From contig WELA01013479.1 of assembly GCA_009602735.1 (NCBI GenBank), positions 6,766-70,765 on the forward strand: a DNA stretch of 64,000 bases. The letters run 5' to 3'. Both the position numbers and the translations under genes were made by a program. The stretch comes from Mesotaenium endlicherianum (taxonomy: Eukaryota; Streptophyta; Zygnematophyceae; Zygnematales; Mesotaeniaceae). Shown piece by piece: positions 46,201 to 57,855 of this stretch; position 1 is the stretch's first letter; every line of letters begins with the position of its first letter. Under the pieces are notes generated by a model. That model saw only the letters and a program-made list of their open reading frames with translations. It had not been told where the DNA came from and ran no database searches.

Positions 46201-47210
46201 TTAAAAAACTGACTTGTACTTTTGCAAAAGAGCAGAAAGTTCAGCTGTAAGTGTGTCTTCATGACCAGTCAAATCAAGTGTAGGCTCCTCCTTGGAGAGC
46301 TTAGTGACTGGGGAATCAGGTCGTAGTAATCCAAAGAAAACATTTTGACCTTTCTTTGCCAAACGTCGAGCTTGCTTTATGGACAGTAGAAGAGTCTTGG
46401 AGGGACTTTCTAATTTCGTATCGGGCTTTAGGGTTTGAAGAGTGATCTTCCTTGTCCCTTTGCGTACAATGCATGTCTTTTGACTGAAGTCAAGCAATGC
46501 ACTTGTTTGCGTAAGCCAAGTTGTTCCCAAAATTACATCAATACCCTCAGGCAACTTAGTAACATAGAATTGTTCGTGGCCGATGTATGATTGCACTTTG
46601 AGTTGCAACTTTATCTTTCCAAGAGTACAAGCTAAGGAACCATCGCCAAGTCGAAGGTCCTCGTTCTTGAGTGTTGGAATCAGCTTCATCCCTTGTGCAA
46701 AACGTGCACTAATGAAGCTCACTGACGCGCCTGAATCAATGATGGTGAAACATGACTTGCCTGAAACTGTCGCGTCAAACGTCATACTTTTAGCCCCAAA
46801 GAAGCATTATGCATCACTAGCAATGTCCTCGCCTTAAGATTAATGTGGGAAATATGGAGGTCCTTTACCAAAATCCCATTTTGCATTGCCAATCCCGCGC
46901 GAAATTGAGTAAAAGGCTCATCGTACGCGCGTCGTTTTGCGAATGCAGCAATATAAAGGCAAATGTGCATTCTCCTTAAATGAGCCAAGTGTGCGTAACA
47001 CTTTGCAAGGTTAGGATCATGCGGCTGAAAGTGCAAGAACATGCAATCATGGATGCACTCGAGTTCCAAAAACTCGGCAAAGCTCAACACTTGCATACAA
47101 ATATATTCGTTGCGAATTATATTTATATCGGGTATGCCAGAGTGTACAAGAACCTTTGGTGCTTGCGAACAAACACCTAGAATTTCTTGCTCACTAAGTT
47201 GTGTTGTCAA
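46201..47210 (-). pseudogene. Family B protease region (minus copy)
   Basis: Retropepsin motif FTIIDSGASVSFISARF and the second structural block DVILGTTWLTQTSALLDF. The upstream stretch (47,210-46,782) has no known domain but is also present in the plus copy (52,012-52,500). Broken. Confidence 0.82.
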
Positions 47211-47245
47211 TAGCTCAGAAGGAGGCTTTGCAGCTATCTCCTGAG

Positions 47246-48481
47246 CTACTCTTTTAAAGAGCCCTTGCCTTTTCCCTTGGGGTCGTTCTTCGGATCCTTC
47301 CTATGAGGACAGGCCGAGATCGTATGCCCATGTTTCCCACAGCCAAAACACAGCCCGGCCGCCATCATACGATTGCGAGCTTCTGTGTTATCTATCCTGC
47401 CTATTTTGGGAGGGGGTGCATTGGATCGAAGGCCATTGCCAGCGCCATTGGGATAAGTCCTCTTTGGAGCGGAAGTACTAGGACTAGGAAACGAAGGTGG
47501 AGGGCGTGACGGGCGGGCCACCTTCTTAGGTGGAGTGACCGTCTCCTCTTGCGCTAAAGTCTCAGTATAACGAATGATGTCGTTAATGGCTGTCCATTCC
47601 AAACCTGTAACTGGGTGGGCATTGAGACAAGTAGCATACTCTGGCTGTAACCCCAATCAAAAAAGATGAATCTGCATCCCAGCGTCCACTGGAACATCTA
47701 CAATCTGGGCGACTAAAATACGAAATTTGTTAACGTATGTCTCAAAAGTGCCTGTCTGCTTCAACAAAAGCAACTTGTCACGGGCCGACTTCGAGGGATT
47801 GTGACGCCCAAATGATTGGCGTAACTCTGTACTAAACTCCTCAAAAGTCATCGGCCCTCTGTCAGCCCCATGCCATAACTGTGAAGCGTCCCCCTTAAGA
47901 AAAGTGGAAGCCATCATGGCTTGATCTGCAGGAGCAACTTTAGCTAACGCAAAGAATGTTTTAAGTTCTTTGAGAAAACGTCGCACATCAAAATTTGGGC
48001 CGCCTTGAAACTTTTCAGGTGGCGAGGGCTTGTACGTAGGTGTTGGTGCCGCGGCCTGCCCAAGGATGATGGGCGGGATTGGCGTGTTGGCGTTGTCGCC
48101 GGCGGTCCCTGATGGGCCCGGCATCCCTTGGGCAGCCTGTAAGAAAGGACCAATCGAAGGGTGAGTGTCCATGGCAGCAACGAAGCGTGTGAGAAGATTG
48201 GCCAACTCAGTATGAGTGGCCTCAGCGAGGTTAACGCGGTCTTCTGTACGACCAATGGCGTCGGACAAAGTACTTAGCGCCATTGTCATGGTTTGACTGT
48301 CAGTCGTCAAGGCCGTGAAGCGTTGTAAAATAGTTTGCTGGAAAGTGCGCGGCGAGATTGGCTCGGCGGGCAATCCTCCAACATCGCCATTGATGACGAC
48401 AGTAACGGGAAGAGCAGCTGCAGCGGCGGCAGTCGCAGCGGCGGCAGCAGCAGCCTCGGCACCATTGTCGCCCTCCATATG
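47246..48481 (-). pseudogene. Family B Gag (minus copy)
   Basis: Starts MEGDNGAEAAAA with an Ala-rich N-terminus. Capsid-like domain with FALAKVAPADQAMMASTFLK and QLWHGADRGPMTFEEFSTEL. One CCHC knuckle CFGCGKHGHTISAC near 47,340-47,300. Broken. Confidence 0.85.
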
Positions 48482-48660
48482 GAAGCCGAAATAGCGCCGG
48501 AAGAGAGAAAAAACAATTCCCGTCGAAACACGATAAGCGACCGGGGGGTCAGGGCAGGACTGGGATGGGTGACCTTCCCAATACAAAAATTGCCCCAAAT
48601 ATATTTTTCCAAAAATATAGTCCAGCCCAAAAAAAAAAATTCCTTGGAGAAACCGAGATC

Positions 48661-48673
48661 GGCTCCGATACCA
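48661..48673 (-). other. Family B primer-binding site (minus copy)
   Basis: TGGTATCGGAGCC on the minus strand, one base inside the 5' LTR. tRNA-iMet type. Confidence 0.88.
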
Positions 48674-48674
48674 A

Positions 48675-49609
48675 TGTTACGTTTCTGCTTTTCGAGAGGA
48701 TCTTTCCTCGGTATTCAAGGAATATTTAATTCAAGTGGAAGGAAAATCTGTATAATTGTGCAAATCGACGAATACTCGAAAGAGCAAAAATGTAAACTAA
48801 CGTAGAATGTGTGCTTGTGAGAGTTGCACTCACAATGACTCTACAGGTATTTATACCTGCACAACACAAGGCACTGGAATGCTTCGAGTCACCACCTAGG
48901 GCACTGATTCATGTTCAACGAAAACGTTCGAAGGGACGTGTCCCATTCGGCCGAATGCTCAAAACGCGCCGTTTGGCGGTTTGGAGACTTTTCAATGGTT
49001 TTCAGAAAACCGATTCGCGCCAAACGGGCGTTTTTGCGTTCTCGCGACTTTTCGAAAAGTCGCGACTGTTCGCGGAGTCGCGTTCAAATCATTACGTCAT
49101 GAACCAGGAGTTAGGAATAACTACTTGGCCAATCGGTTTAGGTGTGAACGTTTCCAAACGACAAGTCGCGGGTTCGAATCCGCGTCGATGCAAAGCGACT
49201 TTGCATATTTCGTCTCGTTTGTCTTTACGACGGTTTGTTCGTATCTTGATACGATGGTTTGTTCGTATTAACGACTGGTCATAAATTCGAGATCTGTGAT
49301 TGTGCATTTTCGAAATATTGACAATCAAATCAACTTAATCAATCAATGATTTAATAATTTATCATCTCATAATTAATCAAAGTAACTTTAGGAATATTTA
49401 TGTCGTACTTTTGCGAAGTAGTCGAGTTACGTTACGACGCTTTTTGCAATAGTATCTCGGTCGTTTCGCCAATCGACCAGGAATTAATCGGCACACACGT
49501 GTGGCGAATAATTGAATATGATGCAATCATTTATCAAATAATATGATAAATAGTATAACGTACTTTAGGTAACGTCCCAAATACGCCTAAAATAGCTCGG
49601 ATCGTTACA
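48675..49609 (-). repeat. Family B 5' LTR (minus copy)
   Basis: 935 bp, partner of 42,058-42,989 at about 98% identity by eye. TSD CACAC follows at 49,610-49,614. Confidence 0.94.
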
Positions 49610-50443
49610 CACACACTTGTGGCGTTTGGCCGAATCTGTGCTAATCTCCTAGCAGATTTTATTATGCAGTTCTCCTACTTTCAACAGTGAGATTCCTTCT
49701 TGGGAACTCCTACAGTCCTAACTTATCTATGATACACCGAGAAGAATCTTCAGCGTCGGCAGAGCCGTGGGGCCTCGGCTCTCCAATGGCCTTGGGAACT
49801 CCTTCTTCTTCTTCGCGCCCTTCTTCTCCTTCCGTTTACTCCTTCTGTTTCTTGGCAAAAGTGCCTGAGAGTGAATGACATGTCTCAGGCAAGATTCGTG
49901 CCTTTTGCAGGCACCACAGAGCGTCATCTTTCGAGAATTCCGTGCTTAGTCACAAAGCTTAGCTGCATGTCGCTTCTGCCTAGCCATGCTCAACTCAAAC
50001 TCAGCATGCATGCACACCTCGTGACTGTCGCACATGGCTGCTTAGCTTCTCAGCTGGCAGTCACGCCTAATTGGCTCATGGCTAAACTCCTGAGCGGCGT
50101 GTACAAGCAAATGCCACTTGCTCAAGATTCCCAATCGGGCGGCCGTAACCTATCTTGGCATTGCGGCCATGACCTGGCTTAATCTGCCAGTCACACAGTA
50201 CCTGACTTGGTACCTGCTGGGCGGCTCATCACTGATCCCCAACTTCTAGCCTCGCGGCTGTCTATGCTGTCAAAACCTCCCCCATCCCTGGGTGTGGGGC
50301 ACATTGACATTGACCCCTTGCCAGTGGTCTTGACGCCGACATCATCAATCAAGTGGTCGGTGAGTCAACGTTGACTTTCCGTACCTGGGTGGCCGTAGCT
50401 TGCGCTGCGCGTGCGGCACCGTCAAATGGATAGTAGTCGCTAC
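49610..50443 (-). repeat. Family A LTR, outer segment (minus copy)
   Basis: Reverse complement starts TGTAGCGACTACTATCC and follows the plus-copy LTR (12,616 to about 13,490), including the GAAGGAGTTCCCAAGG block. The inner segment is 41,651-42,057, across element B-minus. Confidence 0.85.
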
Positions 50444-51023
50444 ATTATTTTGGATAATGCACAGTCACAAATTTCAGATAGTCGTAAAATTCAAACGACA
50501 CATAATATGCAAAGCACCTTTGCATCCGAGCGGATTCGAACCCGTGGTTTGAAACGTTCACACCTAACCGATTGGCGAAGGCGTTTTTATAACAACCGTT
50601 CATGACAAAAGCATTTGTACGTGACTCCGCGAACAATCGCGACTTTTTGGAAAGTCGCGAGAACGCGAAAACTCCCGTTTGGCGCGAAACGGTTTTTTCG
50701 AAAATCGTCGAAAAATCTCCAAACGGCCTACGGCGCGTTTCGAGCATTCAGCCGAAATGGGTCGTACCCTTTCGCCTGATTTTGTTGACATGAACCAGTG
50801 CCCTAGGTGGTGACTCAAAGCACTCCAGTGCCTCACGTCGTGCAGGTATATATACCTGCAGTGTCATTGTGACTGCAACTCTCACAAGCACACATTCCAC
50901 GTTCTTTTTCATTTTCGCTTTCTCGAGGATTTGTCAATTTGCACAAGTATATAGATTTTCTTTCCACTTCATTTATTCCTTGAATCCTGAGGAAAGATCC
51001 TCTCAGAAAGCAAAAACGTTACA
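50444..51023 (+). repeat. Family B LTR, second segment (plus copy)
   Basis: Continues the LTR begun at 33,107. It carries the inverted tRNA-like boxes (about 50,520-50,580), the TATATATA palindrome (50,843-50,858) and the end AAAACGTTACA. Confidence 0.88.
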
Positions 51024-51024
51024 T

Positions 51025-51037
51025 TGGTATCGGAGCA
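51025..51037 (+). other. Family B primer-binding site (plus copy)
   Basis: TGGTATCGGAGCA follows the LTR by one base. tRNA-iMet type. Confidence 0.88.
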
Positions 51038-53085
51038 AATCTCGGTTTCTCCAAGGAATTTTTGTTTTTTTAGTGACTGGAAAATATATTTTGGAAAAAT
51101 ATATTTTAGAGGCAATTCTTTGCGAGGACGGTCACCTATCCTAATTCTGCCCTGCGCAACAGTCGCTTATCATAGTTTTTGGGGCAGATTGTTGGAGCGG
51201 TCACCCATCCCAATCTCGCCGATCGCTTATCATTGATTCTAACGCAGATTGTCAGGGTGGTCACCAATTCCAGTTCTGCCCTGAGCGTCGGTCGCAAAAA
51301 AATTTCCGACGAGAAATTTTTCTCCATTTTTCGACGTTCCCTCGATTTCGCTCTAAAAAATCTTTACGCCGAAGCCAACACGGCTGCTGTTGGTGCAACC
51401 GTTGCTGCCGCTCACACGCTGGCAATGATGACAACCTCAACGATCCCCCAGACCAACTAGGCGCAGGCGAAAGTTTGCCAGCTGTACCCCTTTCACCGAG
51501 TTCATTCACATCCTCGCTTTGTTTCCACCATGGTTTTTAACAACGCGATTTGTTTCTACTTGCAGGCTGTCCAAGGGGTTGCTGGCACACCAGGGCCCGC
51601 TGGCGACGTTACTCCCCAGCCCCTCCCACCCGCCACCCCTGGGCAGGCCTCGGCATTGACGCCTCCCTACAAGCCCTCCCCGCCTGAAGAGTTTCAAGGT
51701 GACCTAGGGTCCGATATACCTCGAGACACGGTGCCACAATAGGAGCCCGTCGTACAGCCTCGTCATCCGCCTGTTCGCACTACACGTCCTCCTAGTACCA
51801 ATTCTCCTCGATCTCATAAGATCGGTCCGAAACGGCACAACCCTTCCCAAGGGCCTTCCCAAGGGGGCAACATTGTTAATTCATCAGGACCTGCCCAAAG
51901 ACTCGCAAGCTTGAAAACACCGAGGCTCGTCACCACATTGTGGCGGCATTCCTGTGTTTTTCATGTGGCAAACAGGGACATACCTCCAAAATGTGTCCTT
52001 CCTGAAAGGATTTGAGGCTTGGTCCCACCAAAGTTACTCAAAAGCTGGTCACTGCGCCTCCTTCGGAGCTACTGACAACACTACTTAGTGAGCAAGAAAT
52101 TCTAGATGTTTGTTTGCATACACCAAAAATTATTGTCCTCTCTAGCATACCCGATATCGATATATTCCATTCTGAATGTATTGGTATGCAAGTGTTGACT
52201 TTTTACAAGTTTACGGAACTCGAGTGCATCCATGATACCATGTTCTTGCACTTTCAGCCGCATGATTCTAACCTTGCCAAGTGTTTTGCACACTTATCTC
52301 GCTTACGGAAAATGAACCAGTGTCGTGCACCAATTTATATTGCTGCATTTACACATCGACGCGCGCATTCTCACCCGATAACTCGATTTCCCGCGCGGAT
52401 GGCAATGCACAATGGGAATTTGGCAAAGGACCTCCATATTTCCCACATTCCTCTCAAGGCGAGGACATTGCTAGTGATGCATAATGCTTCTTCAGGGTTA
52501 AGTATGACATTTGAAACGAAAGTTTCAGGCAAATCATGCTTTACAGTCATTGATTCAGGCGCATCAGTGAGCTTCATTAGTGCACGTTTTGCACAAGGGA
52601 TGAAGTTGCTTCCAATACTCAAGCACGAGATCCTTCGCCTCGGCGATGGCTCGTTAACTTGTATTTTTGGAACGATTACATTATCGCTCAGCCTGCAGTT
52701 CTTTCATGGGCGTGTACAATTCTACGTAATTGAATTGCCACATGGAATTGACGCAGTTTTGGGTAACGATTGGCTTAGGCAAACAAGTGCATAGCTTGAC
52801 TTCGGTCAAAAGACATGCATTGTACGCAAAGGGACCAGGGAGATCACTCTTCAATCTCTTAAGCCCGATATGGCCTTAGAAAGTCCTTCGAAGACTCTTC
52901 TATTGTCCATAAAGCAAGCTCGACGTTTGGCAAAGCAAAGTCAAAATGTTTTCTATGGATTACTAAGACCCGATTCCCCAGCAACTTCCATTACGCTCTT
53001 TACGGAAGAGCCGATGTTAGACGTTACTGGTCATGAGGACACACTCACAGCTGAACTTTCTGCTCTTTTGCGAAAGTACTAGTAA
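51038..53085 (+). pseudogene. Family B Gag and protease remnants (plus copy)
   Basis: Pieces match B-minus: a gag stretch with AALTPPYKPSPPEEFQG-like sequence (about 51,560-51,740), a CCHC knuckle FSCGKQGHTSKMC (about 51,958-52,000), a conserved upstream protease stretch, and FTVIDSGASVSFISARF (about 52,540-52,590). Broken in many places. Confidence 0.8.
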
Positions 53086-55403
53086 GTGTTTCCAAGTGAA
53101 ATACCAGCCGAGCTTCCGCCTTATAGGGGTATTGGACATACAATCCCTCTCATTCCCGATTCCCAACCGACTTGGCGACCAATTTATTACCTAAGCCCGT
53201 TGGAGATGAATGAAATGAAGGACCATATTACCGACTTGCTTGAGAAAGGATGGATTGAGCCGAGCTCTTCTCCATTCGGGGCGCCCATCCTATTTGTTCA
53301 AAGAAAGATGGGACGCTTAGAATGTGCATTGATTATTCTGCGTTGAACAATATAACGGTCAAGAACCGCTATTCGTTGCCTCGCATTGATGATTTGTTTG
53401 ATTCGTTGCAAGGGGCATGCGTGTTCTCCTTGCTTGATTTAGCCTAAGGCTATTATCAGATTCAAATCACACCAGAGGATGTCTCCAAAACAGCGTCTTG
53501 TACGCCTATTGGGCACTTCCAATACAAAGTCCTAAGTTTTGGACTTACCAATGCACCAGCGACATTCCAAAGTACAATGAACAATTTGTTTAGACCTTAC
53601 TTGGGGAAATTTGTCCAGGTTTACCTCGAGGATATCCTCGTCTATTCAAAGACCAGGGACGAGTATTACAAGCACCTCCAGTTGGTGTTGCAAATCCTTC
53701 GTGAGCAACAACTATATGCTAAGCTAAAGAAATGTTCCTTCCTAAAGGATGAACTTTTGTACCTCAGACATATAGTGGGTTCAAAAGGGGTGCGCCCTCA
53801 CCCAGCCAAGATAGCGTGCATCGCTGACTGGCCTGTCCCGAAAGATGTACATACTGTACGTTCATTCCTTGGGTTTGCTAACTACTTTTGTAAGTTTATG
53901 CAAGGTTATTCAGTGATGGCCGCGCCACTCACTGCTCTGACAAGGAAAGATAAGACGTTCATTTGGGATGAGAATACGCAACATGCGTTTGAGCGCATTA
54001 AGTATGCACTCACTAATGCGCCATTTCTTTCATTAGTCGATCCCGACTTGCCTTACGAGGTAGCTGCCGATGCGTCTGGTGTTGGAATAGGGGCTGTTCT
54101 GTTGTAGGCAGGCAAGCCTATCAATTTTGAGAGTCGAAAGCTAACACCTGCCGAACAAAATTACTCAACGACAGAGCAGGAGCTCTGGGCAGTGATATAC
54201 GCTTTGAAAACTTGGCGATGTTATTTGGAAGATTGCAAGGGTTTGACAGTGGTTACGGACCACTGCCCAAATACCTTCTTTCAAATTTAGCCAACGCTAT
54301 CGAGGAGACAGATGAGATGGTCTGAGTTCTTGCAACGATTTCACTTTGAGTGGGCATATCGCCCAGGCCGCAACAATGTTGCTGATCCTCTAAGTCGAAT
54401 TCCTCATCACCACTTGATGTTGGGGACTGTTGCTAGCTTGCGAGAACAAAATGGTCAGGTTTCGAGGGCGGCCACCCTTGATTCTGCTGTACCCCCCCAG
54501 ACGTCTGACCGCAACCAGCCTGGTGACGCGGGCACACCCAATTTGGATAGCATGCATAACTCGGAAGTACTTGACCTGCATCAACTATTTCACGAGGGCT
54601 ATCTCAAAGATCCGTTCTCCTAGATCTCCAGGGTACTGGCTTGAACGGTGTAGCCGTAACGATGGACAGTATGGATAAAAAAAAGAACACTCAAGCTATT
54701 CGTTTGAGGACGGTTTTTGGTGGCACAATGGGCGCATTGCTGTCCCAGATCGCCGAGTAAGACATGTGTGCTACTACGCGAAGCGCATGACTCTCCATAC
54801 TCTGCTCACCATGGAATTACCAAAATCACACACACGCTTTGCGCCGAGGGTACATTTGGCCGTCCCTCAAGGTTGATGTTGCCTAGTACATTGTCAACTG
54901 CGCAACATGTCAGAGGAATAAGCCGAGCAATACGTTGCCAGCTGGGAAGTTGCAACCACTGGAACTTGCATGTTCTTCTTGGGAAAGCATAAGCCTCGAC
55001 TTTGTCGTGGAATTGCCTACCACCGATCAAGGACACAATGAGGTGTTAACGGTCGTAGATCGTTTCACTAAGATGGTGCACTTTGTGGCCACTAAACCAT
55101 CACTTGATGCCGTCGAGACCGCGCGCCTCTTCGTAGATCATGTGTTCAAGTTGCATGGCATGCCGAAAGAAATCATAAGTGATCGTGACAGTAGATTTAC
55201 GCGCCCCTTCTGGCAAGAAGTTTGCTCGCATTTCGGCACGAAGCTTAAGATGTCCACTAGCTTCCATCCTCAGACCGATGGTCAAACAGAACGACTGAAT
55301 CGCGTTCTGCAACAACTCCTTAGGCATTATGTGAATCCTCGCCAAGACAACTGGGACACCCTCCTTTCAGTTGCAGAGTTTGCAGTAAATAATGCTCAGA
55401 CTC
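53086..55403 (+). pseudogene. Family B RT, RNase H and integrase remnants (plus copy)
   Basis: RT pieces at 53,200-53,950 (VQVYLEDILVYSKTRDEYYK), RNase H near 54,050-54,420 (AADASGVGIGAVLL), integrase core near 54,990-55,395 ([54 protein letters not shown]). It runs directly into LTR sequence. Broken. Confidence 0.82.
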
Positions 55404-56015
55404 TAATGCACTGTCACAGATTTCGGATTTACGACCAATCGTTAATACGAACAAACAGTCGTAAAAGTCAAACGACACATAATATGCAAAGCAACTTTGC
55501 ATCCGAGCGGAGTCAAACCCGCGACCTGTCGTTTGAAACGTTCACACCTAACCAATCGGCGAAGGAGTTTTTATAACTTACCGGTTTATGACAAAAAGCA
55601 TGTGTACGCGACTCCACGAACAGTCGCAACTTTTCGGAAAGTGGCAAGAACGCGAAAACGCCCGTTTGGCGCGAAATGGTTTTTCGGTTACCGTCGAAAA
55701 GTCTCCAAAGGGCCGAACGGCGCGTTTCGAGCATTCAGCCGAAATGGGTTGTACCCCTCTGCCTGTTTTCGTTGACATGAACCAGTGCCCTAGGTGGTGA
55801 CTCGAAGCACTCTAGTGCCTCACGTCGTGCAGGTATAAATACCTGCAGAGTCATTGTGAGTGCAACTCTCACAAGCACACATTCTACGTTACTTTTCATT
55901 TTCGCTTTCTCGAGGATTTGTCAATTTGCACAAGTATATAGATTTTCTTTCCACTTCATTTAAATGTTCCTTGAATATCAAGGAAAGATCCTCTCAAAAA
56001 GCAGAAATGTTACAA
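55404..56015 (+). repeat. Family B 3' LTR, partial (plus copy)
   Basis: Matches the later part of the family B LTR, including the tRNA-like boxes (inverted) and TATA palindrome (55,830-55,845). It ends GAAATGTTACA, then TSD ATTGG. Confidence 0.85.
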
Positions 56016-57063
56016 TTGGGCAGGGGTACTTAACAACGACGCGGATGGACTTAGCAGGAATCCGGATCCATCTTTCGACGACAGGATAGGAGCTCGTGAA
56101 GACAAAGACGCGAGCAGCTCAGTAGAGTTGGCACCTTGCCTGGTCAAAATGGCTGGTATGACAGCGTCAGGTGAAGTTGAGCCTCTATCCCTCCAGAGAT
56201 TTGAAAAGATCAAGCCACTATGCATTGGTTGAGGACGGGAGTCAACCTGGAGGGACTATCTTTGAAAGAGAGAGACCAGGTAAGCCATCGTGCCAAAAGG
56301 TTTTGCTGGAAACGCAATAACCTCTTCAAGATTAAAGAAACAAGACAAGAAAAGTTAGTGCCATAACCTATCAAAAGGCGAGCTCTCGTGCAGAAGATGC
56401 ACAAAAACATTGGACATTATGGTGTCAAAAAGACATACAGTCTTTTGGAGGTGTCTTTCTGGTGGAGGGGCATGAAGCAGCAGTATGAGGACGTGGTCAA
56501 GGCCTGCAAAAGTTGTGACCGCGTCAAGGCTGGATGCACTCAACAGCATCCACACTTGCAATCTCTGTTGATCATGGGCCTAGGCTACCGCTAGAGCTGC
56601 AATCTTGCAGGTGAGCTGCCGCTGTCCAAGCGAGGTAACAAGTATATTATGGTCATGATTGAGCATTTTTCTAAGTGGATAGAGATTGTCCCTCTGACTG
56701 CTAAGGAGAATTTGGGGCCAGCAGAAGCACTCCTCAATAATGTAATTGTGCGTCGTGGAGCCCAAATAGAATTGCTGACAGACGAAGGGTATGAATTCCA
56801 AGGGTCATTTTAAAAACTCTTGGACAAATGCTTCACTGATCATCGCACTACCTCGAGGGACCATCCACAGGCAGATGGGTCTAGCAGAACGGATGGTACA
56901 AAGTTCAAACCATTAAGTTTGCTTTGCGCAAGTACTGCCTAGAGCATGATGAGCGGGACAAGGATCTGGCCCTGCCATGGTTGATGATGGGTTACAGATT
57001 CAGCATGCAGGCTGCATTGGCAAACCACTCGCCATACCAGATCTTCTTTGGAAGAAGTCCAGT
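56016..57063 (+). pseudogene. Family A RNase H end and integrase, first part (plus copy)
   Basis: Family A resumes after element B: LNNDADGLSRNPDPSFDD, the integrase zinc finger (KNIGHYGVKKTYSLLEVSFW ... CKSCDRVK) and core pieces (HPQADG-like). Element C interrupts it at 57,064. Broken. Confidence 0.8.
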
Positions 57064-57435
57064 TGTAGTGAAACAGATAGATAAAGTACTTAGTCAAACA
57101 TAAAACTTTATCTATTCAAGACAAGAATCTTTGAACACAAGTGGTAGCTTCTTGAAAGAGAGATATGGCTTCTTGAAAGTTAATAAATATTTGGAATTTG
57201 GCAAGTACAAGAGTGATTCTGGAATGTCTTTCTATGTTCTAGCTCTTGTTTAAATACTTGCTACATAAGTAATTTCTAGGAAGGTGCATGTTGATGTGTT
57301 GGCACCCACCACATCCCAAAACTTGCCACCTCTTTCTAGAATAATGTACACATGTCCTTTTGACCTAAAAATGGCACATTTGACTTTTGCCACATGGAGT
57401 TCTTCTAGGTCCTTCCTCTAACTTCGAAAATGCCT
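57064..57435 (-). repeat. Family C left LTR-like end
   Basis: TGTAGTGAAACAGATAG start. It aligns with 61,597-61,965 over about 370 bp, then diverges after AAAATGCCT. Confidence 0.82.
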
Positions 57436-57855
57436 CTAATTTCTGAAGTGTCGTTGAGAACTGAGAGAGTAGGCACTCCTCCAAATCTATGCAGAAACTT
57501 CTGAAAATCATAAGTCCTTCCATGCTTCTTCAAATTCTGCAAAGTAAGGCTCTAAATGAGCGCTGTAAGATGTACTACCAGTGTCTTGAGTTTCAAAGCA
57601 TTCCAAGTTCAGGGGAGGGCACAATTTTAGAAGGCATATTCTGCCCTAATAATGCCAGCAGCCTGACCCCCTTCTACTCAGAGCATCATATCTCGCTCAC
57701 CAGTGCTCTAAATTGAGCAAACTTGGATTCTAAATGATTGGCTACTTATGAACTACAGCCAGGTAAAATTTCTGCATTTAATATGTAGAGACCTATCAAC
57801 AGTAGTAACTTCAGTTTTCTATTCAGAATTTGCGAGAAAAGAAAAGTGTCTAATG
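57436..57855. other. Unassigned stretch between family C LTR-like end and chromodomain
   Basis: No match to the right LTR and no convincing coding sequence. It may be 3' untranslated sequence of the element or a diverged LTR part. Confidence 0.45.

Larger units (their letters stand above)
42058..49609 (-). mobile_element. Family B Ty3/gypsy element, minus-strand copy, innermost and youngest
   Basis: 7.55 kb between LTRs 42,058-42,989 and 48,675-49,609, flanked by CACAC (42,053-42,057 and 49,610-49,614). Parts from its 5' end: LTR, tRNA-iMet-type primer site, gag, zinc knuckle, protease, RT, RNase H, integrase, chromodomain, polypurine tract, LTR. By eye the LTRs differ by about 15-20 substitutions and two small indels (about 2%), so it is a recent arrival. 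Broken, with about five or six breaks. Confidence 0.94.
33411..50443 (-). mobile_element. Family A retrotransposon, minus-strand copy inside the LTR of element B
   Basis: Flanked by ATTAT (33,406-33,410 and 50,444-50,448). Its own sequence is 33,411-42,057 and 49,610-50,443 (about 9.5 kb); element B-minus is inserted in its LTR. Parts from its 5' end: LTR, primer site, gag with two zinc knuckles, protease, C5 DNA methyltransferase, linker, RT, RNase H, integrase, PHD finger, polypurine tract, 3' segment. An LTR is seen only on its 5' side. Broken, with roughly eight breaks, but better preserved than the plus copy. Confidence 0.87.
33107..56015 (+). mobile_element. Family B Ty3/gypsy element, plus-strand copy
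   Basis: Inserted into the RNase H region of family A with TSD ATTGG (33,102-33,106 and 56,016-56,020). Its own sequence is 33,107-33,410 and 50,444-56,015; the rest is a nested family A copy sitting in its first LTR. Parts: LTR, tRNA-iMet-type primer site, gag, protease, RT, RNase H, integrase, partial LTR. It is broken, with more than ten breaks, and so is older than the minus-strand family B copy. Confidence 0.88.
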
